DNA of 64,000 nucleotides from Alphaproteobacteria bacterium. Lineage in GTDB: Bacteria > Pseudomonadota > Alphaproteobacteria > CAAGCB01 > CAG-977. The notes beneath the pieces were generated by a model. The model was not told the origin of the DNA and ran no database searches. It was given only the letters and a program-made list of their open reading frames with translations. A program made the position numbers and the translations under genes. The stretch is taken from positions 89,903 to 153,902 of the forward strand of contig CAAGCY010000024.1 in NCBI GenBank assembly GCA_900768465.1. The letters are read 5' to 3'. Below, one piece after another: positions 17,282 to 25,606 of the stretch (position 1 is its first letter; every line of letters starts with the position of its first letter).

Positions 17282-17932
17282 TTATCTGCCGCCCTGTTTC
17301 AGATTCAACGCGGTAATCATGCCGCCCGGATTGCCCAGCCCCGAAGCGTACAAAGCCTGCACTTCTTTTTTATAAGTCGATTCGGGTGCAAGCGCTTTTT
17401 TCATTTTTTTCAAAGCAAACAAAGCGCGCTTGACATCGCCGTATTTTTGCACGTCCCATTCTTCTTTGGCAACTTTGTCGGGTTTTTCTTCCGTCCCCTG
17501 TGCCGCAACTTTTGCCACACCCGAAAACAACACCGCCGCACCGGCGGACATCGCGGCAACCGTCGCGGGTTCGTATCCCAGCCCCGCAGCAACACCGGCA
17601 AGAACCGCGGACGCACCCAGCACACACGCGGCTTTAAAAGCCTTTTCCGGCGCTTTCATTCCGAACGCCTCTTGCACTTTTGTTTTCAACGGCGTTTCTT
17701 TGGCAATGGCGGCATACTGTTTTTCCAAAGATTCGACCGTCTTCAGTGCATCGGCTTTATTGTCGACGTGCAACGGATGTTCCCGCATGAAATCGTCCGC
17801 CACTTTTCCGCGTTCGCGCTTTGAAACGCCGTTTGTAAAACAGTCCAAAGCCCCCAAGTACATATAAACTTGAAGCGTCGTCTTGGTATCCGCTTTTTCG
17901 GAACGCGTGGATTTGCTCAGTTCGATTGCCAT
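17282..17932 (-). CDS. Unrecognised hydrophobic protein with shared C-terminal module (copy 1)
   Basis: No family recognised. About 216 residues: a charged helical N-terminal third, two hydrophobic helices (~95-115, AACVLGASAVLAGVAAGLGY, and ~120-140), then a basic C-terminal tail beginning RALFALKKMKKALAPES and ending in GGR. The last ~45 residues are nearly identical to those of the next gene, while the rest is only distantly similar. ATG 17932 was chosen because GGGGAG lies 8 bp upstream; a TTG at 17959 overlaps the neighbour's stop but has no ribosome site. Lies between a paralogue and the two HExxH genes, same strand, short gaps, so a shared operon. Confidence 0.78.
   Translation of the reverse strand: MAIELSKSTRSEKADTKTTLQVYMYLGALDCFTNGVSKRERGKVADDFMREHPLHVDNKADALKTVESLEKQYAAIAKETPLKTKVQEAFGMKAPEKAFKAACVLGASAVLAGVAAGLGYEPATVAAMSAGAAVLFSGVAKVAAQGTEEKPDKVAKEEWDVQKYGDVKRALFALKKMKKALAPESTYKKEVQALYASGLGNPGGMITALNLKQGGR
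17295..17448. repeat. 154-bp direct repeat, copy 1 (3' end of hydrophobic-protein gene)
   Basis: Matches 17972-18125 at 149 of 154 positions. Three of the five differences fall at third-codon positions or are otherwise mild. It encodes the shared KKMKKALAPES tail. Outside it the two genes are far less alike. Confidence 0.93.
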
Positions 17933-17955
17933 TGGAAACACTCCCCGTTTTAAAA

Positions 17956-18594
17956 TCAACGACCGCCTTTTTGTTTCAGATTCAACGCGGTAATCATGCC
18001 GCCCGGATTGCCCAGCCCCGAAGCGTACAAAGCCTGCACTTCCTTTTTATAAGTCGATTCGGGCGCAAGCGCTTTTTTCATTTTTTTCAAAGCGAACAAA
18101 GCGCGCTTGGCATCGGCGTATTTTTTTACGTCGGCCTTTTCCTTGTCCGTGGCTTCGGGCATAACCTGCGCATTCGCGACCGTGCATGACGCGCCCGCCG
18201 CCAACACCAGAGTCGGAGCCGCCATCATGTCGATACCCCCATGCTTCGCCATGACGCCGCAGACAACCGCCGCCGCACCCAAAGCGACCGCGCGCGCGAC
18301 TTCCGATCCTCTGTAACCGAACGTCGCCTGCATTTTGGTTTTCAAAGACGCGCTCTTCGCTTCCTTGCCGTAAAATTCCTGCAGATTTTCGACTTCCTCC
18401 ACGGCTTTCGCCTTGTTTTTTTCACTGAATTCCATCGGATGATCCGCCATATAAACATCGGCGACTTCGTCGCGGTACCGTTTGGGAACGCCGTCCACCT
18501 GTTTCATCAATTTGTTCAGATACATGCCGACCGTCAGCTTGGTCGCGGCATCTTCCATTCTTTTGTCGTTTTTAGCCACAATAATCAAAGACAT
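17956..18594 (-). CDS. Unrecognised hydrophobic protein with shared C-terminal module (copy 2)
   Basis: Full-length but distant paralogue of the downstream gene: 212 residues, charged helical N-terminus with YRDEVADVYMADHP (compare RGKVADDFMREHP in copy 1), two hydrophobic helices (~97-118 and ~124-142), then the nearly identical tail ending KQKGGR. No signal peptide. First gene of the minus-strand run that reaches tol-pal; a candidate promoter lies about 35 bp upstream. Topology suggests a hairpin of two membrane helices with both ends on the same side. Function unknown. Confidence 0.78.
   Translation of the reverse strand: MSLIIVAKNDKRMEDAATKLTVGMYLNKLMKQVDGVPKRYRDEVADVYMADHPMEFSEKNKAKAVEEVENLQEFYGKEAKSASLKTKMQATFGYRGSEVARAVALGAAAVVCGVMAKHGGIDMMAAPTLVLAAGASCTVANAQVMPEATDKEKADVKKYADAKRALFALKKMKKALAPESTYKKEVQALYASGLGNPGGMITALNLKQKGGR
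17972..18125. repeat. 154-bp direct repeat, copy 2
   Basis: Partner of 17295-17448, offset 677 bp, five mismatches. The high DNA identity against diverged flanks implies recent gene conversion or transfer of just this segment. Confidence 0.93.
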
Positions 18595-18627
18595 AATCCT
18601 GCCCCTTCTTCTGTTTGTTTGACAAAA

Positions 18628-18656
18628 ACTTTAGCACGGTTTGTCCATTCACGCAA
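18628..18656 (-). promoter_or_regulatory. Putative promoter of the four-gene cluster and tol operon
   Basis: On the minus strand TTGCGT (18656-18651), a 17-bp spacer and TAAAGT (18633-18628) lie ~34 bp upstream of the first gene. It faces away from rpe. As no clear terminator interrupts 18594 to 10961, this may drive everything through tolB. Confidence 0.5.
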
Positions 18657-18800
18657 GCTTTTCTTCACAAAAAAGCGTGTCGTTCAATCGTTTTTCCGTC
18701 CGCTGACACATAAGATTCACACTTGTCCGCACATTCTTTTCTTTTTTTTCCGAAAAAAACAAGGCATAGTAGAACAAGGTTTAATTTTAAGGAGTCCGTT

Positions 18801-19442
18801 ATGACCGTCAAAATCGCCCCGAGCATTCTGTCCGCCGATTTTTCCAAACTGGGCGAAGAAATCGCCTCTGTCGACAAAGCGGGGGCGGATTACATCCACA
18901 TCGACGTCATGGATGGTCATTTCGTTCCCAACATCACGTTCGGCGCTCCCGTCGTCAAAGCCGTCCGTTCCGCAACGAAAAAAGTGTTCGACGTTCATTT
19001 GATGATTGAACCCGTCGCGGCGTTCATTCCCGACTTTGTCAAAGCGGGCGCGGATTTGATTACCGTCCATGCGGAAGCCGACAAACATCTTGACCGTTTG
19101 CTTCAGCTGATTAAATCGTTCGGCGTCAAAGCGGGCGTCGCGTTGAATCCCTCGACCCCCGAAAGCGTCATCGAATACGTTTTGGACAAGATTGATTTGG
19201 TTTTGGTCATGACGGTCAACCCCGGATTCGGCGGGCAAAGCTTCATTCCGGCACAGCTGGAAAAAATGCGCCGAATCAAAAAAATCATCGGCGACCGTCC
19301 GATTGAACTGGAAGTCGACGGCGGCGTCAACCCCGAAACCGCCCGCCTGTGCGTCGAAGCGGGCGCAACCGTTCTGGTTGCCGGCAGTGCGGTGTTCAAC
19401 AACGGGGCGTATGCCGAAAACATCCGAAGCTTGAAAGGGTAA
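18801..19442 (+). CDS. rpe: Ribulose-phosphate 3-epimerase
   Basis: Interconverts ribulose-5-phosphate and xylulose-5-phosphate in the pentose phosphate pathway. The TIM barrel signatures are intact: APSILSADF, HIDVMDGHFVPNITFG, VNPGFGGQSFI and the phosphate-binding EVDGGVNPETA. The open frame extends to 18723, but ATG 18801 with AAGGAG and the conserved VKIAPSILSADF start is right (213 residues). phoB begins 3 bp after its stop. Confidence 0.96.
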   Translation: MTVKIAPSILSADFSKLGEEIASVDKAGADYIHIDVMDGHFVPNITFGAPVVKAVRSATKKVFDVHLMIEPVAAFIPDFVKAGADLITVHAEADKHLDRLLQLIKSFGVKAGVALNPSTPESVIEYVLDKIDLVLVMTVNPGFGGQSFIPAQLEKMRRIKKIIGDRPIELEVDGGVNPETARLCVEAGATVLVAGSAVFNNGAYAENIRSLKG

Positions 19443-19445
19443 CCC

Positions 19446-20153
19446 ATGCCTAAAATCATGATTGTCGAAGACGAAGAAGATATCGTCACTTTACTGCGCT
19501 ACAATTTGGAAAGCGCGGGTTTCGACGTTGTTTCCGAAACGAACGGAGGGCGCGCGATTGACGTTATCGCGGCGCAAAAACCCGATTTGCTTTTGCTGGA
19601 CTGGATGCTGCCCGAAAAAAGCGGAATCGACATCTGCCGCGACATCCGCGACAGCAACGATTTGCGCAACATCCCGATTATCATGCTGACCGCCCGCGGC
19701 GAAGAAGCCGACAAAATCGAAGGACTGAGCATCGGCGCCGACGATTACATGACAAAGCCGTTTTCCGTCCCCGAACTGCTTGCCCGCATTCGTGCTTTGC
19801 TGCGGCGGGTTCAGCCGTCTTCCGCCAAAGGCGTTTTGGAATTCGAAGACGTCAAAATGGATTTGGCGACGTGCCGGGTTACACGCGGAAACCGCTTTGT
19901 GCATTTGGGACCGACGGAATTCCGCCTGCTTCAGTTTTTGATGGAACAGCCCCGCCATGTCTTTCCGCGCGAAACTTTGCTCAAAGAAGTCTGGGGCGAG
20001 GACATTCACGTCGAACTGCGCACCGTCGACGTGCATATCCGCCGTTTGCGCAAAGCCATGAACGAAGGCGGGGAAAAGGACTTAATCCGCACCATCCGCG
20101 CGGCGGGATACTCGATTGATTCAAACGTTCCGCCCGACGAAACAGAAGACTGA
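19446..20153 (+). CDS. phoB: PhoB-like OmpR-family response regulator
   Basis: Receiver domain (1-120) with acidic pocket EDEED, phospho-acceptor Asp52 (LLLDWMLPEKSG), and Lys104 in YMTKPFS; winged-helix DNA-binding domain (~130-230) with GPTEFRLLQFLMEQPRHVF and VDVHIRRLRKAM. The sequence is close to PhoB, the phosphate-starvation activator, but no phoR or pst gene is in the window, so the exact regulon is inferred. Co-transcribed with rpe and ended by a strong terminator. Confidence 0.85.
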   Translation: MPKIMIVEDEEDIVTLLRYNLESAGFDVVSETNGGRAIDVIAAQKPDLLLLDWMLPEKSGIDICRDIRDSNDLRNIPIIMLTARGEEADKIEGLSIGADDYMTKPFSVPELLARIRALLRRVQPSSAKGVLEFEDVKMDLATCRVTRGNRFVHLGPTEFRLLQFLMEQPRHVFPRETLLKEVWGEDIHVELRTVDVHIRRLRKAMNEGGEKDLIRTIRAAGYSIDSNVPPDETED

Positions 20154-20158
20154 GTTTA

Positions 20159-20184
20159 AAAAAGCCCCGAATTCGGGGCTTTTT
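20159..20184. terminator. Bidirectional terminator between phoB and the His/Cys-rich gene
   Basis: A perfect 26-base palindrome centred on GAATTC with GCCCC/GGGGC arms and A5/T5 ends. It serves both converging transcripts. Confidence 0.9.
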
Positions 20185-20187
20185 CAT

Positions 20188-20565
20188 TCAATCGGGAATG
20201 TAATCGTGCAGAATCAGCGCCAAATTCAACAGCGTCTTTTTCTTTTTGACGGACATATCCTCCAGCGCTTCCGCCAGCAAATCGTCGACATCGGCGTCTT
20301 TGTCAACGCCCAGCAGTTCGCCCAGTTCGTCACATTCGTTCATTTCCGTCTGCAGCAGGGAAAGCGCGTCTTCCGGCACTTCGTCGTCCAGCCCGAACAT
20401 AAGGCTGACCGAACGGTAGTCATCGGGATTCAGTTTGTGTTCTTCACATTCGCAGTGATCATGCCCGCACTTGCATTCGTGGTCATGATCGTGATGATGA
20501 CCGCATCCGCAATCGTGGTTACGGTCGTGATGACCGCAGCAGCAATGTTCGTGTTCGTTTTTCAT
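20188..20565 (-). CDS. Small His/Cys-rich protein, probable metal binder
   Basis: A 125-residue protein in two parts. Residues 1-44 are packed with His and Cys (HEHCCCGHHDRNHDCGCGHH and on to CKCGHDHCECEEH), an array suited to binding Ni, Zn, Co or Cu. Residues 45-125 are acidic and helical (DDEVPEDALSLLQTEMNECDELGELLG), without recognised family. Similar His-rich tails occur in nickel chaperones such as HypB and SlyD, but the rest does not match them. It follows rsmE by 12 bp in the same operon. Metal storage or delivery is an inference. Confidence 0.8.
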   Translation of the reverse strand: MKNEHEHCCCGHHDRNHDCGCGHHHDHDHECKCGHDHCECEEHKLNPDDYRSVSLMFGLDDEVPEDALSLLQTEMNECDELGELLGVDKDADVDDLLAEALEDMSVKKKKTLLNLALILHDYIPD

Positions 20566-20577
20566 TTTTTCATCCTT

Positions 20578-21282
20578 TTATCGACACATAAAAAGAGCCA
20601 AAGCGGCAATGGACGCCGTTTCCGCCCGTAAAATCCGTTCGCCCAAATCCAGCCCGACCGTGTTCGGCGTTTTGGCGATTAAAGCGCGCTCCGATTCGGA
20701 AAACCCGCCCTCGGGTCCCGTCAAAAAAGCCGCCCGTTCCACGCCCGCGAACACTTCGCCCGCGCGTTTGCCCCGCCCCGTTTCGTCCAAGTGGAACAGC
20801 ACGGGGTCGCTTTCGCCCCACCCCGCCAGCACATCGCGCAAAGCGACGGGATTATCCACCGTCGGCACGTCCAAGCGGCGGCATTGTTCGCACGCTTCGA
20901 CGACGGTCGCTTTCAGCCGTTCGACATTGACGCGTTTCATCGCCGTATAGTCGGTGATGACGGGGACAAGGCGCGTTGCGCCCAGTTCGGTCGCTTTTTC
21001 GGCAACCAGTTCGGTGCAGTCGCGCTTCAAGGGGGAAAAGTACAGCCGCACGTCGCGCGCCGCGGGCTGTTCGCGCAAAGCCCTGCAAATCTGAATATCG
21101 CCGTTTTTTTTGCCCAAAGCGGACAGAACAGCCGCGAATTCGCCGTTTTTACCGTCAAAGACGTAAAGCTCCGCCCCGACATCCGCGCGCAAAACGTTTT
21201 TCAGGTAGTGGACTTGGTTTTCGGGCAAAGCGACGGTTTGCCCGACGCTTAAAGGGCTGTCGATGAACAGACGGATTTGCAT
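20578..21282 (-). CDS. rsmE: 16S rRNA (uracil-1498-N3)-methyltransferase
   Basis: SPOUT-fold methyltransferase modifying U1498 of the small subunit. N-terminal PUA-like part with HYLKNVLRADVG; the C-terminal knot has the SAM-binding segments FLTGPEGGFSESE and LDLGERILRAETA. 234 residues, normal. Its ATG touches the TAA of the upstream GAF/HD-GYP gene (TAAATG). Confidence 0.94.
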   Translation of the reverse strand: MQIRLFIDSPLSVGQTVALPENQVHYLKNVLRADVGAELYVFDGKNGEFAAVLSALGKKNGDIQICRALREQPAARDVRLYFSPLKRDCTELVAEKATELGATRLVPVITDYTAMKRVNVERLKATVVEACEQCRRLDVPTVDNPVALRDVLAGWGESDPVLFHLDETGRGKRAGEVFAGVERAAFLTGPEGGFSESERALIAKTPNTVGLDLGERILRAETASIAALALFMCR

Positions 21283-23022
21283 TTATTCTCCTGCCGAATG
21301 GACAATGAACGATTCCGCATCGAAATCGTCGATTTGTTCGGGCTTCATATATTCGGCGGCATATTCCCGATACACCCCCGATGTCAAGAACAAGTTGAAC
21401 AAATCGGGGTCGATATGTCCGCTTTTTGCCATATCCGCCATAATCGCGACGATTTGGGACAGCGACTTAATCTTTTTATAGGGGCGGTCAGTGGACGACA
21501 AAGCCTCGAACACATCCGCCAGCCCCAAAATCCGCGCGGGAACGGACATCTGATTGCGCGTCAAATGGTTGGGGAAGCCCGTCCCGTCCATGTGTTCGTG
21601 GTGTCCGCCCGCGTATTCGACAACGTTTTTGATGTTCGGCGGGAACGGAATCGCTTTCAGCATTTCAATGGTCATATCGATATGACTGTTGATTTTTTGA
21701 GCCTCCTCGGGCGTCAAAGTCCCGCGCACGACCGACAAGTTGTGAAACTCTCCGCGGTTGTAACCGCCGAAAACGTGATCGGGGCGATCCTCCAGCAACG
21801 GTTCTTTCGGGTTGGTTTTGGGCGGCGGATTGGACTTCATGCGTTCCAGTTCGTCCCACGACAAGCCCAGAGTCTTGTCAAACCAGCGGTGATACGTGCG
21901 TTGCCCGATTTCGCGGATGCGGTCCACGTCGTCGTCGCTGAGCGGCGCGTACCCTACGTTTGAATTGGCAAGAAACGCGAAATCATCCTCCAGCTTTTTG
22001 ACTTTGGCGTTGAATTCGTCGCGCAAAGTTTCGGCGGGAGCAACATTCGCCAGCCGTTTTTTCAAATAATCGATATGCGCGTCACGGCGCAAAATCTCGA
22101 ATCTGGCGCGGATTTCGTGAATACGGTTGTTAATGGTTTCCAGCTTTGTCGCCTTGTCCAGCACATATTCGGGCGTGGTGACTTTGCCGCAATCGTGCAG
22201 CCATGTCGCCAAATGGAAAGCATACCATTCTTCTTCGGACATTTCAAAGTCGGAAAACGCGCCGTCTTGATCCATCACCGCCGCCAAAGCCAGCTTGCGC
22301 GCGATAATCGGAACGCGCTGGCAATGCGCGCCCGTGTACGGCGATTTGTCGTCAATCGCGCGGGCGATGACTTCCAAAAACGCCTCCAGCACGTTTTTCT
22401 GCGCTTCAATCAGCTGCTGGTTGTCAATGGCGACCGCGGCGTTCGACGCCAGCGCTTCGACCAGCTTTTGCACGGATTTGGAAAAGAATATCGTTTCCCC
22501 GTCCTTTGTGCGGGCGTTAATCAGCTGCAAAACGGCGACCACCTGCCCCGTGCGCGTTTTCAGCGGCACGGTCAAAAACGATTTCGACCGATAGCCCGAC
22601 GATTTATCGAACTTCTGCGTTCCCGAAAAATCAAAATCCTCGGAATCGTAGGCGTCGGGAACATTGACGATTTGTTCGGTCAAAGCGGCGTACGTCGCCA
22701 CGTTTTTGGTGTTCGGTTCGCCCGTTTCGGGATCGTACAGATACAAAGGCGGAAACGGAATTTCCTTTTTTTCCGCCGTTCCGCCCATTTTGATTCCCAA
22801 AGCGTCATTGTGCAGAATGGAAAAAATCAGCTGATTGTTGGTCAAATCGGTCAGGTAAAGCGTTCCCGCTTCGGCGTTTGAAAATTCCTTGGCGGCGGTC
22901 AAAATGGTTTCCAGCAAAACGTCCATGTCTTGCTGAGCGGACAAATCGATACCGATTTGGAACAGCCTGTTCAGCTCTTCCGCCGAAAGCGTTACCGTTT
23001 CCTCTGCGCCCGTTTCAACCAT
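21283..23022 (-). CDS. GAF domain / HD-GYP phosphohydrolase
   Basis: Probable cyclic-di-GMP phosphodiesterase of ~579 residues. A GAF sensor (~20-205, with LYLTDLTNNQLIFSI and SFLTVPLKTRTGQVVAVLQLIN) precedes an HD-GYP domain with HD at 276-277 (LHDCGKVTTPEYVLDKATKL) and the late motif HHEHMDGTGFP, in which the usual GYP is GFP. Roughly 130 residues of extra sequence lie between the HD motif and the late motif, much longer than in the minimal domain. ATG 23022 has GAGGG at good distance; the TTG at 23028 is less likely. No membrane segment, so cytoplasmic. First gene of an operon with rsmE. Confidence 0.9.
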   Translation of the reverse strand: MVETGAEETVTLSAEELNRLFQIGIDLSAQQDMDVLLETILTAAKEFSNAEAGTLYLTDLTNNQLIFSILHNDALGIKMGGTAEKKEIPFPPLYLYDPETGEPNTKNVATYAALTEQIVNVPDAYDSEDFDFSGTQKFDKSSGYRSKSFLTVPLKTRTGQVVAVLQLINARTKDGETIFFSKSVQKLVEALASNAAVAIDNQQLIEAQKNVLEAFLEVIARAIDDKSPYTGAHCQRVPIIARKLALAAVMDQDGAFSDFEMSEEEWYAFHLATWLHDCGKVTTPEYVLDKATKLETINNRIHEIRARFEILRRDAHIDYLKKRLANVAPAETLRDEFNAKVKKLEDDFAFLANSNVGYAPLSDDDVDRIREIGQRTYHRWFDKTLGLSWDELERMKSNPPPKTNPKEPLLEDRPDHVFGGYNRGEFHNLSVVRGTLTPEEAQKINSHIDMTIEMLKAIPFPPNIKNVVEYAGGHHEHMDGTGFPNHLTRNQMSVPARILGLADVFEALSSTDRPYKKIKSLSQIVAIMADMAKSGHIDPDLFNLFLTSGVYREYAAEYMKPEQIDDFDAESFIVHSAGE

Positions 23023-23106
23023 TGTCAAGCCCTCGTTTTCTTTTTATTATAAAGGCTTACGGAACAGGAGTCAAACCTTACGCCCCCGTTTAAAACCAAA
23101 AATTAA

Positions 23107-23135
23107 CTGAACCGAAAGCATTTCCGGTGTATAAT
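23107..23135 (+). promoter_or_regulatory. Putative promoter of the membrane protein-pmbA-marR operon
   Basis: A consensus TATAAT at 23130-23135 is 17 bp from a weak CTGAAC -35 (23107-23112), 25 bp before the ATG. Confidence 0.55.
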
Positions 23136-23160
23136 TCGCAAAATAAAGGAGTTTTTTGTA

Positions 23161-23906
23161 TGGTTCTGTTTCCGAAAAGCGCACCCGCCCATTCCAAAGA
23201 ATCCGATGACGAATCGGCGCCGAAGCCCGTTTTTTTGCCCGTATCCGTCCTGAGCCTGTTCGGAATTTGTCTGGCGGCGCTGTTGTGTTTCGCGTTTCAA
23301 AGCGGTCGGTTCGTCGAACTGCGCGTTCCTTTGTTTCTGATGGAAATCCAATCGGGGCTGATTTTTTCGGCGGTGTGCTTTTTGTTTTTGGCGGCGATGA
23401 TTGCCGTCATGGTGCAAAAAGCCTTTATCACGGGCAATTTCGAACGCACTCTTATCGGCAGAAGCCGCCTTGTCAGTTATTTCTTTTCGATTTTGACGAC
23501 GCTGGCGTTCGCGGTGTACATGTGCGCCGTTGCCGTTTATTCGCTGAAGTCGGGCATGTTCCTGCGCGAATCCCTGTTTATCGCCGTGCTGTACGTTTGC
23601 GTTTTGATTCCGCACTTCAAAGCGGGAAAAACACCTTTGGCGCACACGTTCACGACGGCGGCATTCATCGTCGTGTTGAACATCACCGCTTTTTACGGCG
23701 GATTGGCGACGGCTAAAATAGAGCGCAAACCCGCCATCGCGCTGAACGGCGAAACGTTTTTGCTGTGCGCGACGCAAAACAACACTTACATTCTGTCGGG
23801 ATTCGACCCGTACCGTCAAAAAAGCAACGGCAAAATCATGCTGCTGCCCAAGAACGCTCCCGCTTTGGAAAATATGGTTTTCACCCCTGTCGGACATTTG
23901 AAATGA
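23161..23906 (+). CDS. Unrecognised multi-pass membrane protein
   Basis: 248 residues with about five hydrophobic segments: ~27-47 (VLSLFGICLAALLCFAF), ~60-85 (GLIFSAVCFLFLAAMIAVMV), ~104-125, ~135-155 and ~165-185 (FTTAAFIVVLNITAFYGGL). A short soluble C-terminal domain follows. No family recognised. AAAGGAG precedes ATG 23161, which is preferred to the upstream in-frame ATG 23127. Its TGA overlaps the pmbA ATG (ATGA), so it is translated together with that protease, perhaps as an accessory. Confidence 0.8.
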
Positions 23907-25243
23907 ACAAGACTTTATCCCCGTTTGACGCGGTATCCCTGCTGATTGACACAGCGAAAAAGTTCGGTGCGGACGCGGCGGAATCGTTCGGCGTATCCGC
24001 TACGTCGGCAAGCGCGGACTGCCGTTTGCAAAAAACGGAATCACTGGAATACACACACACCGCCGCCGTGGATTTACGCGTTTTTTCGGGCAAACGCCAA
24101 GCCGTCGTCGCGTCGTCCGTTTTGGATGAAAAGTCGCTGACCGACCTTGCAAAACGCGCGGTCGAAATGGCGAAAGCCGTTCCCGAAGACCCGTTTTGCG
24201 GGCTTGCCGATGCCGCGCAGCAGACAACACGCTTTCCCGATTTGGATTTGTACGACGCCACGGACGTTTCAACCGAAACTTTGCTGGAAACCGCGCTGAA
24301 AGCCGAAGACGCCGCGCTGAGCGTCAAAGGGGTGACGAACTCCGACGGCGCAGGGGCTTCGTTTGAAAAATCGGATGTCTTAATCGCGTCGACGACGGGC
24401 TTCACCCGCCGTTATCAGCGGTCGTCCTGCGCTTTTTCCGTTTCCGTCATCGCGGGAACGGATGCCAAGGAAACCGATTACGACTATTCGTCCGCCGTTT
24501 ATTACGCCGACCTTGAATCGCCCGAAAAAATCGGACGGCAAGCGGGCGAACGCGCGGTCAAACGGCTGGGCGCGCAAAAAATCGAATCGGGCGTAATGGA
24601 CGTTGTGTTTGAACCGCGGCTGGCACGCGGCTTTGTCGGCGTTTTGGCGTCGGCTATCAACGGTTCGGCGATTGCGCGCGGCACGTCGTTTTTAAAAGAT
24701 TCGCTTAACGACATCGTGCTGAATCCCGCCCTGTCTTTAATCGAAGATCCGTTCGTCAAGCGCGGCGCGGCATCCCGCGCGTGCGATTCCGAAGGATTGC
24801 CCTGCGTCAAACGCGCGATTGTCGATAACGGGCGGCTGACGACATGGCTGTTGGATTTGCGTTCCGCGCGTCAGCTGGGACTGCCCCCCACGGGACACGG
24901 CGCGCGCGGATTGGGCGGCACGGCGCATCCCGCCCCGTCGAACTTGTTTTTAACGGGCGGCACGGCTGCCCCCGAAGACCTTTTCGCCGACATCAAACGC
25001 GGTCTTTACATCACGCAGCTGTTCGGACAGGGCGTCAATATGATTACGGGCGATTACAGCCGCGGCGCGGCGGGATTCCTGATTGAAAACGGAAAAATCA
25101 CAACTCCCGTTTCCGAAATCACCGTCGCGGGCAATCTGAAAGAAATGCTGAAAACAATGCAAGCCGCAAACGACGTCGGCGACAGACACGCCGTCAACGC
25201 GCCGACCGTGCGGCTGAACGCGTTGTCAATCGCGGGGAAATAA
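23903..25243 (+). CDS. pmbA: PmbA/TldE, TldD-PmbA family metalloprotease subunit
   Basis: One half of the TldD/PmbA heterodimeric protease that trims ribosomal peptides and degrades antitoxins; PmbA is the subunit without the zinc site. Of its 446 residues, recognisable parts are VDLRVFSGKRQAVVASS, the GVTNSDGAGASFEKSDVLIASTTGF region, and the C-terminal GLYITQLFGQGVNMITGDYSRGAAGF. No HExxxH motif of TldD is seen, supporting PmbA. ATG 23903 overlaps the upstream gene by four bases; longer frames are just that gene read out of phase. tldD is not in the window. Confidence 0.92.
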   Translation: MNKTLSPFDAVSLLIDTAKKFGADAAESFGVSATSASADCRLQKTESLEYTHTAAVDLRVFSGKRQAVVASSVLDEKSLTDLAKRAVEMAKAVPEDPFCGLADAAQQTTRFPDLDLYDATDVSTETLLETALKAEDAALSVKGVTNSDGAGASFEKSDVLIASTTGFTRRYQRSSCAFSVSVIAGTDAKETDYDYSSAVYYADLESPEKIGRQAGERAVKRLGAQKIESGVMDVVFEPRLARGFVGVLASAINGSAIARGTSFLKDSLNDIVLNPALSLIEDPFVKRGAASRACDSEGLPCVKRAIVDNGRLTTWLLDLRSARQLGLPPTGHGARGLGGTAHPAPSNLFLTGGTAAPEDLFADIKRGLYITQLFGQGVNMITGDYSRGAAGFLIENGKITTPVSEITVAGNLKEMLKTMQAANDVGDRHAVNAPTVRLNALSIAGK

Positions 25244-25246
25244 GCC

Positions 25247-25606
25247 ATGGACATCAACCCTTTCGTCGGATTGGAATTGTGGCGCAAAGCGACGCTGGAA
25301 CTGGTTAAAAAAGACGCCGCTTCCGCCGACCTTTCCGCGCGTCAAACCGCCGTTTTGCTGAACGTCTATCTGACGCCCGCACCGCATACCGTCCGCGCGC
25401 TAGCGGTTGATTTGAACATATCGAAGCCCGCGGTTACCCGCGCCGTCGACCGTTTGAGCGTCCTTGGGCTGATTGAACGCAAACCCGACGAAACCGACCG
25501 CCGCAGCGTTTTGCTGGAACGCACCATGGCGGGCGCAAAGTACGTCACAGAGCTGGGCGACATTATCGCCAAACAAGCTCTGGACGTTTGCAATCCGCTG
25601 TTTTAA
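25247..25606 (+). CDS. MarR-family winged-helix regulator
   Basis: 119-residue DNA-binding protein starting 3 bp after pmbA. The winged helix-turn-helix is clear: LTPAPHTVRALAVDLNISKPAVTRAVDRLSVLGLIERKPDETDRRSVLL. It is shorter than typical MarR (about 140) and lacks part of the C-terminal dimer helix. It may control its own operon. Its TAA overlaps the gltB stop on the opposite strand within a TTAA. Confidence 0.88.
   Translation: MDINPFVGLELWRKATLELVKKDAASADLSARQTAVLLNVYLTPAPHTVRALAVDLNISKPAVTRAVDRLSVLGLIERKPDETDRRSVLLERTMAGAKYVTELGDIIAKQALDVCNPLF

Noticed and set aside
18657..18800. Promoter for rpe in the divergent gap
   Set aside because: T- and A-rich but I found no convincing -35/-10 pair on the plus strand.
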